Below, in pieces: positions 55,742 to 64,000 of a stretch of 64,000 bases of DNA. Within the stretch, counting starts at the first letter, position 1; each line of letters starts with the position of its first letter. A model generated the notes under the pieces. That model had not been told where the DNA came from. It made no database searches and saw only the letters and a program-made list of their open reading frames with translations. The stretch is from Anaerosporobacter mobilis DSM 15930. Lineage in GTDB: Bacteria; Bacillota; Clostridia; Lachnospirales; Lachnospiraceae. The stretch covers positions 1 through 64,000 of the forward strand of contig NZ_FRCP01000012.1 of NCBI RefSeq assembly GCF_900142955.1, written 5' to 3'. Both the position numbers and the translations under genes were made by a program.

Positions 55742-55781
55742 AAGGTACTAGGATAATAGTAATGATCCTAGTACCTTTTTG
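55742..55781. terminator. Terminator after the fused G3E gene
   Basis: Arms AAGGTACTAGGAT and ATCCTAGTACCTT enclose a ten-base loop, followed by TTTTG. The A-run on the left may also serve the minus-strand C39-like gene. Confidence 0.85.
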
Positions 55782-55862
55782 TTGCACTATTGTTAGTTTT
55801 GTGTAAGAATAAGTAAATAGAGCTAAAAGAAAGGGAAGAGGGTATAACAAATATATATGTAA

Positions 55863-56405
55863 TTAACCAATATATTTCAGCAAGGTCTGCTGATAACGGT
55901 TCGATGTCTTGGTGCTTTTTATTACAATTGTGCCTTGATAGTAGCAGTCATAGTTATCTTTTAGATGCCAACGTTTTAATAAATCGGGTATAGGTATATA
56001 AGTATAGTAGCCTAATGTGGAAGGATCCATGAAGATAATGGAAGTATCATTGTATCCACAAGCAACTGCATAATGGCCATTATCCCAGGAGTATTCATAA
56101 TCAATAGATGTGTCCGCCCAAGCTTGTATCATAAGAATTACGGGGATGCCTTGTGTTAGGAGTTCTTTCAGCTGTTCGATGTTTATGTGCTCATGAAATT
56201 CAGCTTCATAGGATAATGAATTGCATAATCTTAGAATATCTCGAAAGTCAGTACCAGATACGGGAATAGAATGAAGTTCTTTAGCCAGATAGTCTTCTTG
56301 GTATTCATCAAGATAATAGCCAAATACACATTGTAAGGCGGCAGGACCGCAGGTGTACGAGGTTGCTTGTCTACAAATTGGAACAGGAATAATATAAGAT
56401 TTCAT
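55863..56405 (-). CDS. C39-like cysteine peptidase
   Basis: This 180-residue protein has a papain-like C39 fold. The catalytic layout is visible: Gln and Cys in CRQATSYTCGPAALQ, His in NGHYAVACGYND and the following Asp in IIFMDPSTLG. There is no signal peptide, ABC transporter domain or nearby bacteriocin peptide, so it is not obviously a leader peptidase of a bacteriocin exporter. GGAGAGG precedes the ATG. It may act on a cytoplasmic peptide or protein; the target is unknown. Confidence 0.8.
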   Translation of the reverse strand: MKSYIIPVPICRQATSYTCGPAALQCVFGYYLDEYQEDYLAKELHSIPVSGTDFRDILRLCNSLSYEAEFHEHINIEQLKELLTQGIPVILMIQAWADTSIDYEYSWDNGHYAVACGYNDTSIIFMDPSTLGYYTYIPIPDLLKRWHLKDNYDCYYQGTIVIKSTKTSNRYQQTLLKYIG

Positions 56406-56495
56406 ACCTCTCCTTATTGGATTACTGGTTTACTCCAATATATGATACAAGCTACCTAAGATATGCAAGGATAAAATGAAGAATTGGGGACGATA

Positions 56496-56804
56496 TTACG
56501 AATTGATATCTTCAACAAGTAGGAGGACCTCAGGTACAACATTAGGATTTTGTATAAATGGGTCAGCAATTCCACATTCATCCTCAATAAGATAGTCTGT
56601 TGTCTGTGTTGTAGAGTTAAGTCCTTCGATCATCTTAGGCAAATGGGGAGTAATTGAATTGTCACAAAGTACTGTAGATGGAATCAAACTGTTAGTAAAA
56701 ATTAATTTAGTAGTATTAGTAGTATGTAGCGTTAATAAAAAGACTACAGATAGAGCAGTAAGAATAGTAATAAGTGTAGTCTTTGTTCGTTTAGTAGAAT
56801 TCAT
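56496..56804 (-). CDS. Small membrane-anchored or secreted hypothetical protein
   Basis: This 102-residue protein has a basic N-terminus, one hydrophobic segment (about 10-30, TLITILTALSVVFLLTL) that is a signal or anchor, and a short Thr/Asn-rich outer part ending in an acidic tail. Two Cys residues (about 47 and 76) could form a disulfide. AGGAGG is correctly placed before the ATG, so I believe it is expressed. It lies about 90 bases upstream of the C39-like gene on the same strand and could be cotranscribed. Family unknown. Confidence 0.65.
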   Translation of the reverse strand: MNSTKRTKTTLITILTALSVVFLLTLHTTNTTKLIFTNSLIPSTVLCDNSITPHLPKMIEGLNSTTQTTDYLIEDECGIADPFIQNPNVVPEVLLLVEDINS

Positions 56805-57018
56805 AGATACCTCCTGTATAGTTATATAACAACATGGTTAGTTATTTTGCTTTATATAATATATTATATCATTTAATAAGATGTAAATAAATAGTAATTA
56901 AGGGAGAGGAATTATGTCAATTAGGAGGGGACACAGTAGAAGATTAATTAAACTATAACTTTTGACTAAGACAATAGATTTGTCAGTATTCATGGATAGA
57001 GTGTAAGGAGGGATAATT

Positions 57019-58008
57019 TTGTTAGAGATACAGTTAATACAAACAATGGAGCAACCATCAATAGAGCAATTATTAATTGAGGCAAATAATTATTGCATAG
57101 AACATGGACAGGAATTAAAGCAAACAAAAGAAAAATCACAGATTTTTGGATTATATAATCCAGAATTGTGTGGTATAGCAGTAACCAAAGAAAGGGAGGA
57201 AAATAGTCTTGAAATCGTAACTTTCCTTGTTACTGCGGAACTTGCAGCTGAAGAAGTTTTTTTATGGTATATCCTAAAATTCAACCAATATACTTATGAA
57301 AATATTTTATGTAGTGTAGATATAGATAACAAGTTACTGAAACAATTCGGATTTGATAACAATCATAGAAAGACAAATAAAAGGCAGATAGAGAACCTAG
57401 AAGAGGTTATAATACGCCTTGAAAACGAAAGAGATTTTGAACAAACGGAAGAATTAACTAGAGAGGCATTCTGGAACGTATACAATCCTGGTTGTAATGA
57501 GCATTTTATCTTACATGAATTAAGAAGAAAAGAGACCTATTTGCCAGAATTACATTATGTTGCTGAATATAAAGGGAAAGTTATTGGCAGTATTGTGTAT
57601 TGTAAAGGTAAGATTGTTGATGATCAAGCAGGAGTTCATGAGGTAATTGGCTTTGGTCCCATCAGTGTGTTGCCACAATATCAACGCGATGGGATTGGAT
57701 CGATTCTAATTAATTGGACCATTAACAAAGCTAGAGAGATGGGATTTGTGGCAATCCTTATATGTGGTAATCCTGATTATTATCATCGATTTGGATTTAA
57801 AAGTGCGTCAGAGTATGAAATTACTATGTCAGATGGTAGCAGTTTCGATGCATTTATGGCATTAGAACTAAGAGAGGGAGCTTTAGGGGAGCTTTCGGGA
57901 AGATATTATGAAGATGATGTATTCCATAGTATATCAGATGACCAATTTCAAACATATGATAAAAAATTTGCGGAGAAAGTTATGGTAAAAACACCAACTC
58001 AATTATAA
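57019..58008 (+). CDS. GNAT family N-acetyltransferase
   Basis: This is a predicted acetyl-CoA dependent acetyltransferase of 329 residues. The GNAT domain is in the C-terminal part (about 130-300), with the acetyl-CoA loop in ISVLPQYQRDGIGSILINW and the family sequence GNPDYYHRFGFKSASEY. The first 125 residues look like a degenerate second GNAT-like domain. The start is TTG at 57019, behind AAGGAGGG. The substrate cannot be told. No partner gene is adjacent, and no clear terminator follows. Confidence 0.85.
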   Translation: MLEIQLIQTMEQPSIEQLLIEANNYCIEHGQELKQTKEKSQIFGLYNPELCGIAVTKEREENSLEIVTFLVTAELAAEEVFLWYILKFNQYTYENILCSVDIDNKLLKQFGFDNNHRKTNKRQIENLEEVIIRLENERDFEQTEELTREAFWNVYNPGCNEHFILHELRRKETYLPELHYVAEYKGKVIGSIVYCKGKIVDDQAGVHEVIGFGPISVLPQYQRDGIGSILINWTINKAREMGFVAILICGNPDYYHRFGFKSASEYEITMSDGSSFDAFMALELREGALGELSGRYYEDDVFHSISDDQFQTYDKKFAEKVMVKTPTQL

Positions 58009-58170
58009 CAATAGATACAAAATATAAAAAAAGAAAAAAGAAATAAAGGTGGATATAAAAAGTAGAAAAATAAGATGCCATTAACAATTAAGATAAATAA
58101 TCAAAAATCATTATGTTATTAATAAGGATGAGTTATATCAAACTAAACAATTTTTAATGAATTGTAATCT

Positions 58171-58199
58171 TGCGGTTTGTGAATTTATGTAGTATAGTA
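58171..58199 (+). promoter_or_regulatory. Promoter of the purH transcript
   Basis: TTGCGG, 17 bases, TATAGT. It would start transcription near 58205, at the beginning of the ZTP aptamer. The 58009-58170 part of the gap shows only A-rich sequence. Confidence 0.65.
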
Positions 58200-58204
58200 T
58201 CAGT

Positions 58205-58284
58205 AGAGATTCGTATGACTGGCGGAAAATGGGAGCACCCATAGGGAGTACGAATAATATGATAAGCCGACCGCCTGGGCAACC
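58205..58284 (+). ncRNA. ZTP (pfl) riboswitch aptamer
   Basis: The aptamer carries the hallmarks of the ZTP/ZMP-sensing class: TATGACTGGCGG (58214), GGGAGCACCCATAGGGAG (58231) and the invariant CCGCCTGGGCA (58271). ZTP accumulates when 10-formyl-tetrahydrofolate is short. The gene it controls, purH, consumes ZMP with 10-formyl-THF, exactly the expected target. Confidence 0.95.
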
Positions 58285-58315
58285 ACACTATTTTGGTTAC
58301 CTAGGCGGTTTTTCT
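58271..58315 (+). terminator. ZTP riboswitch expression platform (terminator)
   Basis: CCGCCTGGGCAACCA pairs with TGGTTACCTAGGCGG and is followed by TTTTTCT. Its left arm is the conserved 3' strand of the aptamer, so ligand binding and termination exclude one another, and ZTP should turn purH on. The following 216 bases to purH show no further feature. Confidence 0.92.
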
Positions 58316-58531
58316 ATACCTATTGGGAAATTCAAACATAATCTGCCGAATAGTTCGAGAACATAATCCTAGATGTTTATTGAAGCACGGCAATTATACT
58401 GTATTTTCTAATACACTCTATAAACCAATAAACCAAATAAACCAAACCATAGAAAATAAGCCTTGGTAAACAAAAATGTGTGGAACCTATAGACGCAACA
58501 TAACAAATAGTTAGGTCAAAGGAGAGAGAAC

Positions 58532-60085
58532 ATGAGAGCATTAATTAGTGTATCAGACAAAACAGGTATTGTAGAATTTGCGAAGGAACTTGTGAGCCTT
58601 GGAATTGAGATCATCTCAACAGGTGGTACGTATAGCAAGTTAAAGAGCGAAGGTATACCTGCTATTGAAATTTCAGAATTAACTGGCTTTCCTGAATGTT
58701 TAGATGGTCGTGTAAAGACATTACATCCAATTGTTCATGCTGGATTATTAGCAATGCGAAGTAAACCAGAACATATGAAGCAACTTTCGGACTTAAACAT
58801 AGAAACAATCGATATGGTTGTTGTTAACTTATATCCATTCAAAGCAACGATCTTAAAAGATGGTGTTACAAGAGATGAAGCAGTTGAGAATATTGATATC
58901 GGTGGACCAACTATGCTTCGTAGTGCAGCTAAAAACTATCAAGATGTTGCAGTAGTAGTTGATCCAAGAGATTACGAAACTGTATTAAATGAATTAAAAT
59001 CAGAAAAGCAAGTTTCACTTGATACAAAATTCTACTTAATGCAAAAAGTATTCATGCATACTTCAAACTATGATACTATGATTGCTGATTACTTAAAGAA
59101 GGAAAGAAATGATCATGAACTTCCAGAAACATTAACAATGACATTCGAGAAAGTTCAAGATATGAGATACGGCGAAAATCCACACCAAAAAGCTGCTTTC
59201 TATAGAGAAATCGGTAAGAAAGTGGGCTCTATTGCAGATGCAGTTCAATTAAACGGAAAAGAGTTATCATTCAATAACATCAACGATACCAATGGTGCAT
59301 TAGAGTTATTAAAAGAATTCACAGAGCCAACAGTAGTAGCTTGTAAGCATGGTAATCCATGTGGCGTTGGTAGTGATGACAATATCGTAGTGGCTTGGGA
59401 TAAAGCATTTGATGCAGATAAAGTTTCTATCTATGGCGGTATCGTAACAGTGAATCGTGAAGTTACTCTAGAGCTTGCAGAGAAGATGAAATCAGTATTC
59501 CTTGAAGTATTAGTTGCTCCAAGTTACCAAAAAGAAGCCCTTGAATTACTTCAAACTAAGAAAAACTTACGTGTACTTGAATTAAGAGATATTGAAGTAC
59601 CACAAGATAAGAATGCTTATGACCTAAAGAAGGTTAACGGTGGGCTTATCGTTCAAACAATCGATAGTGAATTAATGAATGAAGAAGATCTTAAAGTAGT
59701 TACAGATCGTACTCCATCTGAGAAAGAGATGGAAGATATGAGATTTGCTTGGAGAGTTGTTAAGTTCGTTAAATCTAACGGTATTGCCCTTGCAAAGGAT
59801 AAGCAAACAGTAGGTATCGGGCCAGGTCAAGTTAACCGTGTTTGGTCAACGAAACAAAGTATCGAACATGCAGCAGAATTAATTGATGAAAACGCTACAA
59901 AAGGTGCTGTATTAGCATCTGATGCGTTCTTCCCTTTTGATGACTGTGTGGAAGCAGCACACCAAGCTGGAATTACAGCAATCATTCAACCAGGCGGTTC
60001 AATCCGTGATGAAGATTCCATCAAGAAATGTAATGAATATGGAATTGCAATGGTATTCACTGGAATGAGACATTTTAAACACTAA
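58532..60085 (+). CDS. purH: Bifunctional AICAR transformylase/IMP cyclohydrolase
   Basis: This enzyme carries out the last two steps of IMP synthesis. The 517-residue protein has the N-terminal MGS-like cyclohydrolase domain (1-about 200; RALISVSDKTGIVEFAKEL, STGGTYSKL, HPIVHAGLLA) and the C-terminal transformylase domain (MRYGENPHQKAAFY, ACKHGNPCGVG with catalytic Lys/His, FFPFDDCVEAA). Length is standard. AAAGGAGAG precedes the ATG. It is alone downstream of the ZTP riboswitch; other pur genes are not in the window. Confidence 0.97.
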   Translation: MRALISVSDKTGIVEFAKELVSLGIEIISTGGTYSKLKSEGIPAIEISELTGFPECLDGRVKTLHPIVHAGLLAMRSKPEHMKQLSDLNIETIDMVVVNLYPFKATILKDGVTRDEAVENIDIGGPTMLRSAAKNYQDVAVVVDPRDYETVLNELKSEKQVSLDTKFYLMQKVFMHTSNYDTMIADYLKKERNDHELPETLTMTFEKVQDMRYGENPHQKAAFYREIGKKVGSIADAVQLNGKELSFNNINDTNGALELLKEFTEPTVVACKHGNPCGVGSDDNIVVAWDKAFDADKVSIYGGIVTVNREVTLELAEKMKSVFLEVLVAPSYQKEALELLQTKKNLRVLELRDIEVPQDKNAYDLKKVNGGLIVQTIDSELMNEEDLKVVTDRTPSEKEMEDMRFAWRVVKFVKSNGIALAKDKQTVGIGPGQVNRVWSTKQSIEHAAELIDENATKGAVLASDAFFPFDDCVEAAHQAGITAIIQPGGSIRDEDSIKKCNEYGIAMVFTGMRHFKH

Positions 60086-60120
60086 TTAATAGTTACATCT
60101 ATAATTAAATAATTATAAAG

Positions 60121-60200
60121 AAACAACTTTTATATAGTAGATCTAAATGTGATACTGAAATGTAGAACTTTAGTTTATGATAGTAAAAGTTGTTTTTTTG
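60121..60200 (+). terminator. Terminator after purH
   Basis: Arms AAACAACTTTTA and TAAAAGTTGTTT, with a large, partly paired loop, are followed by TTTTG. Confidence 0.7.
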
Positions 60201-60275
60201 CTTTCTATTTTTAGATAGTAGGGAGCAACTTATCAAACCTAGCTCCATAAGATTTGATAAGTTTACCGATTTGTA

Positions 60276-60304
60276 TTGACAATTTATACCACTAATGTTA
60301 ATCT
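60276..60304 (+). promoter_or_regulatory. Promoter of the TetR gene
   Basis: TTGACA, 17 bases, TAATCT. The -10 overlaps the left arm of the palindromic operator. Confidence 0.75.
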
Positions 60305-60330
60305 ATGAATGAAGAAATATTCATTCATAG
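60303..60330 (+). promoter_or_regulatory. TetR autoregulatory operator
   Basis: Perfect 10-bp arms CTATGAATGA and TCATTCATAG are separated by eight bases, overlapping the -10 and start point of the promoter. The size and position are those of a TetR-family operator. Confidence 0.8.
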
Positions 60331-60348
60331 AAAAAAGAGGGGGATTCT

Positions 60349-60954
60349 ATGCCAAAGACAGAACAACAGTGTAATGAAATAAAAAAACAAACAAGAAAGA
60401 AAATCTTACATGATTCCATGCTTTATTTTGCAAGGAATGGCTTTGCAGGAACTAAAATTAGTGATTTAGCAAAGCATATAGGAATTGGTCAAGGAACATT
60501 ATACTTATACTTTGCATCTAAGGAAGACTTGTTTCAAGAGATACAAAAGATGATTGAAGAAAAGCAGGACATAAAAGAAATGAAGTTATTAGCGCATCTT
60601 CCCATATCAGCAAAAAAGAAGATAATGAACTTATCTAAAACGGTATTAGCAAGATTATCAAAAGATGAAAATTTTGCTGGAATGATTGCATTGAATACAC
60701 AGATGATGCTGGAACAAGATTGTTATAATTCTTCTAGTGATACAACATATCAATCGGAATTATACAAATGTACGGCAGCTATTATTGAGCAAGGACAAAA
60801 AGAAGGAACGGTTGTAACCGGTAATGCGATGAAGTTAGCAGATTATTATTGGGGAGTTGTCTATCTATACGCTTTGAAGAAACTTTTTACTACGCAGTAT
60901 GAGATGATTGAAGCGAAGGATTTAAGTAGAACGTTATTGGTGAAAGGGGAGTAA
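60349..60954 (+). CDS. TetR/AcrR-family repressor
   Basis: This is a ligand-controlled repressor, most likely of its own operon. The 201-residue protein has the TetR helix-turn-helix (about 12-58, FARNGFAGTKISDLAKHIGI and GQGTLYLYFASKEDLF) and a helical ligand-binding C-terminal domain. GAGGGGG precedes the ATG. The palindrome at 60303 is its likely operator. The next gene starts five bases after its stop, so the reductase and probably the acyltransferase are under its control. The ligand is unknown. Confidence 0.93.
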   Translation: MPKTEQQCNEIKKQTRKKILHDSMLYFARNGFAGTKISDLAKHIGIGQGTLYLYFASKEDLFQEIQKMIEEKQDIKEMKLLAHLPISAKKKIMNLSKTVLARLSKDENFAGMIALNTQMMLEQDCYNSSSDTTYQSELYKCTAAIIEQGQKEGTVVTGNAMKLADYYWGVVYLYALKKLFTTQYEMIEAKDLSRTLLVKGE

Positions 60955-60958
60955 TTAC

Positions 60959-61723
60959 ATGTTTGAATTAGATAATAAGGTGGCTGTAGTAACAGGTGCA
61001 TCTTCGGGGATTGGTCGAGATGCGGCATTAGCGTATGCCATGGCAGGCGCTGATGTATGTATATTAGCGAGAAGAGAAGAACGTTTACAAGAATTACAAA
61101 AAGAAATAGAGAAACTAGGAAGGCGAGCATTAGCAATTCCTTGTGATGTGACCGAGGAAGAAAGTATCAAAGGCGCTGTAGAGAAAATTATAGATACCTT
61201 TGGTCGAGTTGATATTCTTTTGAATAATGCAGGGATAGCAGTTAGTGGTGGACTGGAAGATACTACAGTAGAAGAGTGGGATCGAAGTTTTTCTGTTAAT
61301 TGTCGTGGACAGTTTCTTGTAAGTAAATATGTTGTGCCACATATGATAAAACAAAGATACGGCAAGGTTGTTAATATGGCTTCCGTTAATGCGATTATAG
61401 GAGATAAACATGAACAATTATATCGATTAGCATATAACTCTTCTAAGGCAGGAATCGTTGGCTTAACAACGGGAATGGCGGCTGCATATGCCAAATATGG
61501 AATAACGGTAAATGCAATTGGACCTGGTTACTTTAAAACGGAGATGACGGACCGAATGAATAAATCATTCGTGTTTAAAGCAAGGTATAATATGCTTACA
61601 CCAGCGGGCAGGGCAGGAGAGAATGGAGAACTGGATGGCACAATTCTATTTTTATCAAGTGATGCTTCCAATTACGTGCAAGGTCAGTATATCTGTGTTG
61701 ATGGTGGAACAAGCATTGTATAG
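60959..61723 (+). CDS. Short-chain dehydrogenase/reductase
   Basis: This is a classical SDR of 254 residues that oxidises or reduces a hydroxyl/keto group with NAD(P). The nucleotide-binding motif is VTGASSGIGRDAALAYA, followed by NNAG (residue 90 region), the catalytic Ser in VVNMASVNA and the YxxxK pair in AYNSSKAGIVGL. The PGYFKTEMTD and FLSSDASNYVQGQYICVDGG segments are typical of the gluconate 5-dehydrogenase/FabG-like group. It follows the TetR gene by five bases. The substrate may be linked to the acyltransferase downstream. Confidence 0.92.
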   Translation: MFELDNKVAVVTGASSGIGRDAALAYAMAGADVCILARREERLQELQKEIEKLGRRALAIPCDVTEEESIKGAVEKIIDTFGRVDILLNNAGIAVSGGLEDTTVEEWDRSFSVNCRGQFLVSKYVVPHMIKQRYGKVVNMASVNAIIGDKHEQLYRLAYNSSKAGIVGLTTGMAAAYAKYGITVNAIGPGYFKTEMTDRMNKSFVFKARYNMLTPAGRAGENGELDGTILFLSSDASNYVQGQYICVDGGTSIV

Positions 61724-61757
61724 TGTATATAGAAGGATATAGAAAGGAATATTTGGT

Positions 61758-62997
61758 ATGAGGCTAAGAACGGAGAGAACACATCTGTTTGGCCCCAATA
61801 TTCAAATCGTTCAGAAGGTGAGTATATATGGGGTACCATCTATGCAAGCATTGGAAAATGCAATCAGGAATGCTTGTGACTTGCAGGAATCTTTAAATTG
61901 TAAGATTATCATAGATGAGGATGGAGAATCTAGATATGAAAAAACTAAAGTTGCTGTTCCGATTACTATCGTTTATGAAGAATGGGGAACAATTGCTATA
62001 AAACAGGCTCGTATTCGTATGCGAATTGATTCGGTTTTTCCTTATTCCTAAAAAGTGCGAAACGGAATTGGTTATTATCGCCCATCATCTAGCGGGAGAT
62101 GGGAATTCAATCACGTATCTGATTGAGGATATCATGAATATTCTATCTGGTGAAAAACTCAGTTTTAAGAAATTGAAGATTATAGAGGGGCAGGATTTAC
62201 CGAAAGAAAGTAAGATGCCTTTTCTTATTAAACTGTACATAAAGAATTTAAATAATAAATGGTTAAGAGAACGCAAGATATACTCCTTTACAGATTGCAA
62301 AGAAGTATTTAAAGAATATTGGAATCATATCGATCATGACTTTTTTAATCACGAATTTACTAAGGAGGAGACCGAATATATTTGTCAGTATGCAAAAAAT
62401 GCGGCTGTAACAGTAAATAGCCTTTTAACTACTGTAATGCTTGCTACTTATAGCAAAAAAGCAGATGTAGGACAAGCAGTCTCCATACGAGAGAACTACC
62501 GGGGAATGGCGAATCTAGTTACAGGAATTGCTTTTAAATATAAGTATAAGAAAAGAAGGAGTTTAATAAAAAATGCACAAGGGGTTCATAAAGTTATAAA
62601 AAAGAAACTGATAAATCCTAAGATTAACTACTTTGTTTTACGATTCCTTGATTTACTAGACGGGCCTTTTATTGATTCCGCTTGTGTGAATCGATACGTT
62701 CATAAAGCAGGAAGTCCCTCTAATACATTGTGTAATCTAATGCAATATTCAGAAAATCTACGTGATATTGGAGTTAGCAATCTAATGAAGGTAGATATAC
62801 GTAGTAACTATGGTGAGATGCGGATTGACCATCTTGCTTTTCTACCACCTATTGTACCATATGCTCATAGAATCTGTGGAGCTGTTACCTTGGAGGGAAA
62901 GTTGAATCTAACTATGCATATTGTAAAGGATGAGATGTTTCAAAAGGAACAAATCTATTTTAACAACTTGATACTACGTTTGCAAGATTTGAAGTAG
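61758..62997 (+). pseudogene. Condensation-like acyltransferase interrupted by a frameshift
   Basis: Two reading frames together look like one CoA-dependent acyltransferase/condensation-type protein of about 410 residues. The first (61758-62051) holds the N-terminal strand-helix region and ends out of frame. The second is open to 62997 and contains the HHxxxDG active-site motif (IIAHHLAGDGNSI) directly after ELIRFFLIPKK, the usual preceding strand. The switch from frame to frame+1 lies near 62005-62030, consistent with a one-base insertion. The second part has only a TTG (62026) and no ribosome binding site. Loss of function, a sequencing error or a programmed shift are possible. It follows the SDR in a TetR-controlled operon. 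Confidence 0.72.
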
Positions 62998-63011
62998 TAC
63001 CATCCCTTATT

Positions 63012-63040
63012 TTGATAAATAGTAGAAGGTGTGATATAAT
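63012..63040 (+). promoter_or_regulatory. Promoter of the terminal two-component genes
   Basis: TTGATA, 17 bases, TATAAT, followed by a leader of about 95 bases before the response regulator gene. Confidence 0.75.
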
Positions 63041-63140
63041 TTATCCGAATGGAATGAATTGGTATTCTTAGAAAGGTATTTCTTATAGGTATTTAAAGAA
63101 GTAGAAAAGAAGGAAGAATATATCACTAGTGAGGTAAGCT

Positions 63141-63842
63141 ATGTATAAGATCATGATAATTGAAGACGATGCCAAACTACGAGAACAGATGAGCCAGATT
63201 CTTTCATCGTATGGATATCAGATAGTGGCAGTACAAGACTTTCACAAAGTAGAAGAACGGTTTCAAGAAAGTAAACCCGATTTAATCGTGCTAGATATTA
63301 ATTTACCTTATTATGATGGGAATTATTATTGCAGAATATTTCGTAGGCATAGCAAGGTCCCTATCGTAATAACTTCGGCAAGAAATAGTGACTTGAGCCA
63401 AATTATGAGTATTGAACTTGGAGCGGATGACTACATAGTAAAACCTTTCCCTGTCGAACTTTTCACGACAAAGATAAATGCGATGATACGACGTACTTAC
63501 GGGGATTATGCACAGGATACTCTGAGTATAAGAAACGAGGTAGATTATAAATTAGTAGCTGGCGGACTTAGGTTAGATGAAAAAAGCTTTAAGATAGCTA
63601 CTAATAATATGGTAATAGAACTTAGTAAAAACGAATTTAAATTAATGAAAGTGTTTATAACGAAAGCAAATGAAGTATTAACAAGGGAAGAATTGCTAGA
63701 GAACTTATGGGATCAAAGTGATTTTGTAGATGATAATACTTTGACGGTGAATATAACCAGGCTAAGAAGCAAATTATCTGAATTAGGATATGATGATTGT
63801 ATTAAGACGAAACGTGGAGTTGGATATGTTTTTGATATCTAA
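63141..63842 (+). CDS. BceR-type response regulator
   Basis: This OmpR-family regulator resembles BceR, which responds to cell-envelope antibiotics together with a small-loop kinase and an ABC exporter. The 233-residue protein has the receiver domain (IIEDDAKLREQM; phospho-Asp in LIVLDINLPYYDGNYYC; GADDYIVKPFPVE) and a C-terminal winged helix (VIELSKNEFKLMKVFI and NITRLRSKLSELGY). The sequence DINLPYYDG with an Arg-rich following helix is typical of the BceR group. A kinase gene begins 85 bases downstream. The expected ABC exporter would lie outside the window. Confidence 0.9.
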   Translation: MYKIMIIEDDAKLREQMSQILSSYGYQIVAVQDFHKVEERFQESKPDLIVLDINLPYYDGNYYCRIFRRHSKVPIVITSARNSDLSQIMSIELGADDYIVKPFPVELFTTKINAMIRRTYGDYAQDTLSIRNEVDYKLVAGGLRLDEKSFKIATNNMVIELSKNEFKLMKVFITKANEVLTREELLENLWDQSDFVDDNTLTVNITRLRSKLSELGYDDCIKTKRGVGYVFDI

Positions 63843-63927
63843 GGCACTGTAAAGGGAGCGATTTGAGAAAGAGAGTAGTGAAAGTATTCACGTCTCTTTA
63901 TAGTAGGTAGGGGGAGTGGTTGTTACT

Positions 63928-64000
63928 TTGAAGGAAAAAGATATACTTAGAATGTATGTAAAGCGTATAGCTCCAGATACGATCTTTTATTTTATGGCAA
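63928..64000 (+). CDS. Start of a sensor histidine kinase (truncated by the window)
   Basis: A frame begins with TTG at 63928, behind GGGGGAG, and reads KEKDILRMYVKRI and then a hydrophobic start (IFYFMA) up to the window edge. Its position after a BceR-type regulator suggests a BceS-like kinase, but only 24 codons are visible. Confidence 0.5.
   Translation, partial: MKEKDILRMYVKRIAPDTIFYFMA

Noticed and set aside
62026..62997. Independent 323-codon acyltransferase gene starting at TTG 62026
   Set aside because: There is no ribosome binding site, and the residues just upstream in that frame continue the expected strand (ELIRFF), so a frameshifted single gene is the better reading.

Overview
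The window looks like chromosomal DNA of a low-GC, anaerobic, spore-forming Firmicute of the Lachnospiraceae, most like Lachnoclostridium (Clostridium) phytofermentans. This rests on family content: rubrerythrin, an expanded Csp-like S8 subtilase family, a Firmicute-type CIRCE element, YesM/YesN-type sugar regulation, and families DUF6062, DUF2225 and DUF1461. No database was consulted. Strong AGGAGG ribosome binding sites and TTGACA-N17-TATAAT-type promoters are common. I see no tRNA, rRNA, CRISPR array, insertion sequence or phage gene.

Layout. 0.1-4 kb: rubrerythrin, a BrnQ amino-acid carrier with higher GC than its neighbours, and a MATE exporter. 4-10 kb: a fructose PTS block (fruR-fruK-fruA) followed by the general PTS genes ptsH-ptsI. 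Similar A-rich direct repeats precede fruR and ptsH. 10-24.5 kb: a uronic-acid glycan island. A histidine kinase, an AraC-type response regulator and a heparinase II/III-like lyase lie on the minus strand, divergent from a three-gene sugar ABC transporter, a GH88 unsaturated glucuronyl hydrolase and two chemoreceptors. It contains several long intergenic inverted repeats. 24.6-26.4 kb: a GntR (YtrA-type) regulator with a DUF5808 membrane protein. 26.6-30.4 kb: two tandem subtilase-like proteins that have both lost the catalytic serine, plus a 51-codon gene.

30.8-44.8 kb is mostly housekeeping: a small protein, a 2-hydroxyacid dehydrogenase, a SleB-like cell-wall hydrolase, glnS-DUF2225, DUF6062, an OGG1-type glycosylase, CIRCE-groES-groEL, guaB, an amidase and a dCMP-deaminase-like enzyme. 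45-52.3 kb: the phosphate regulon pstS-C-A-B-phoU-phoP-phoR behind a Pho-box-like array and a structured leader. 52.4-58 kb: DUF1461, two G3E metal-chaperone GTPases with similar 5' leaders, a C39-like protein and a GNAT acetyltransferase. 58.2-60.1 kb: a ZTP (pfl) riboswitch controlling purH. 60.3-64 kb: a self-regulated TetR-SDR-acyltransferase cluster, whose acyltransferase is frameshifted, and a BceR-type two-component system running off the end.

The most interesting items are the tandem Csp-like pseudoproteases, the shared RNA-like leader before the two G3E GTPases (the second fused to a YcgQ/DUF1980 domain), the 200-bp palindromic element at 19.3 kb, and the in-frame amber codon between the good ribosome binding site of pstA and its usable start.
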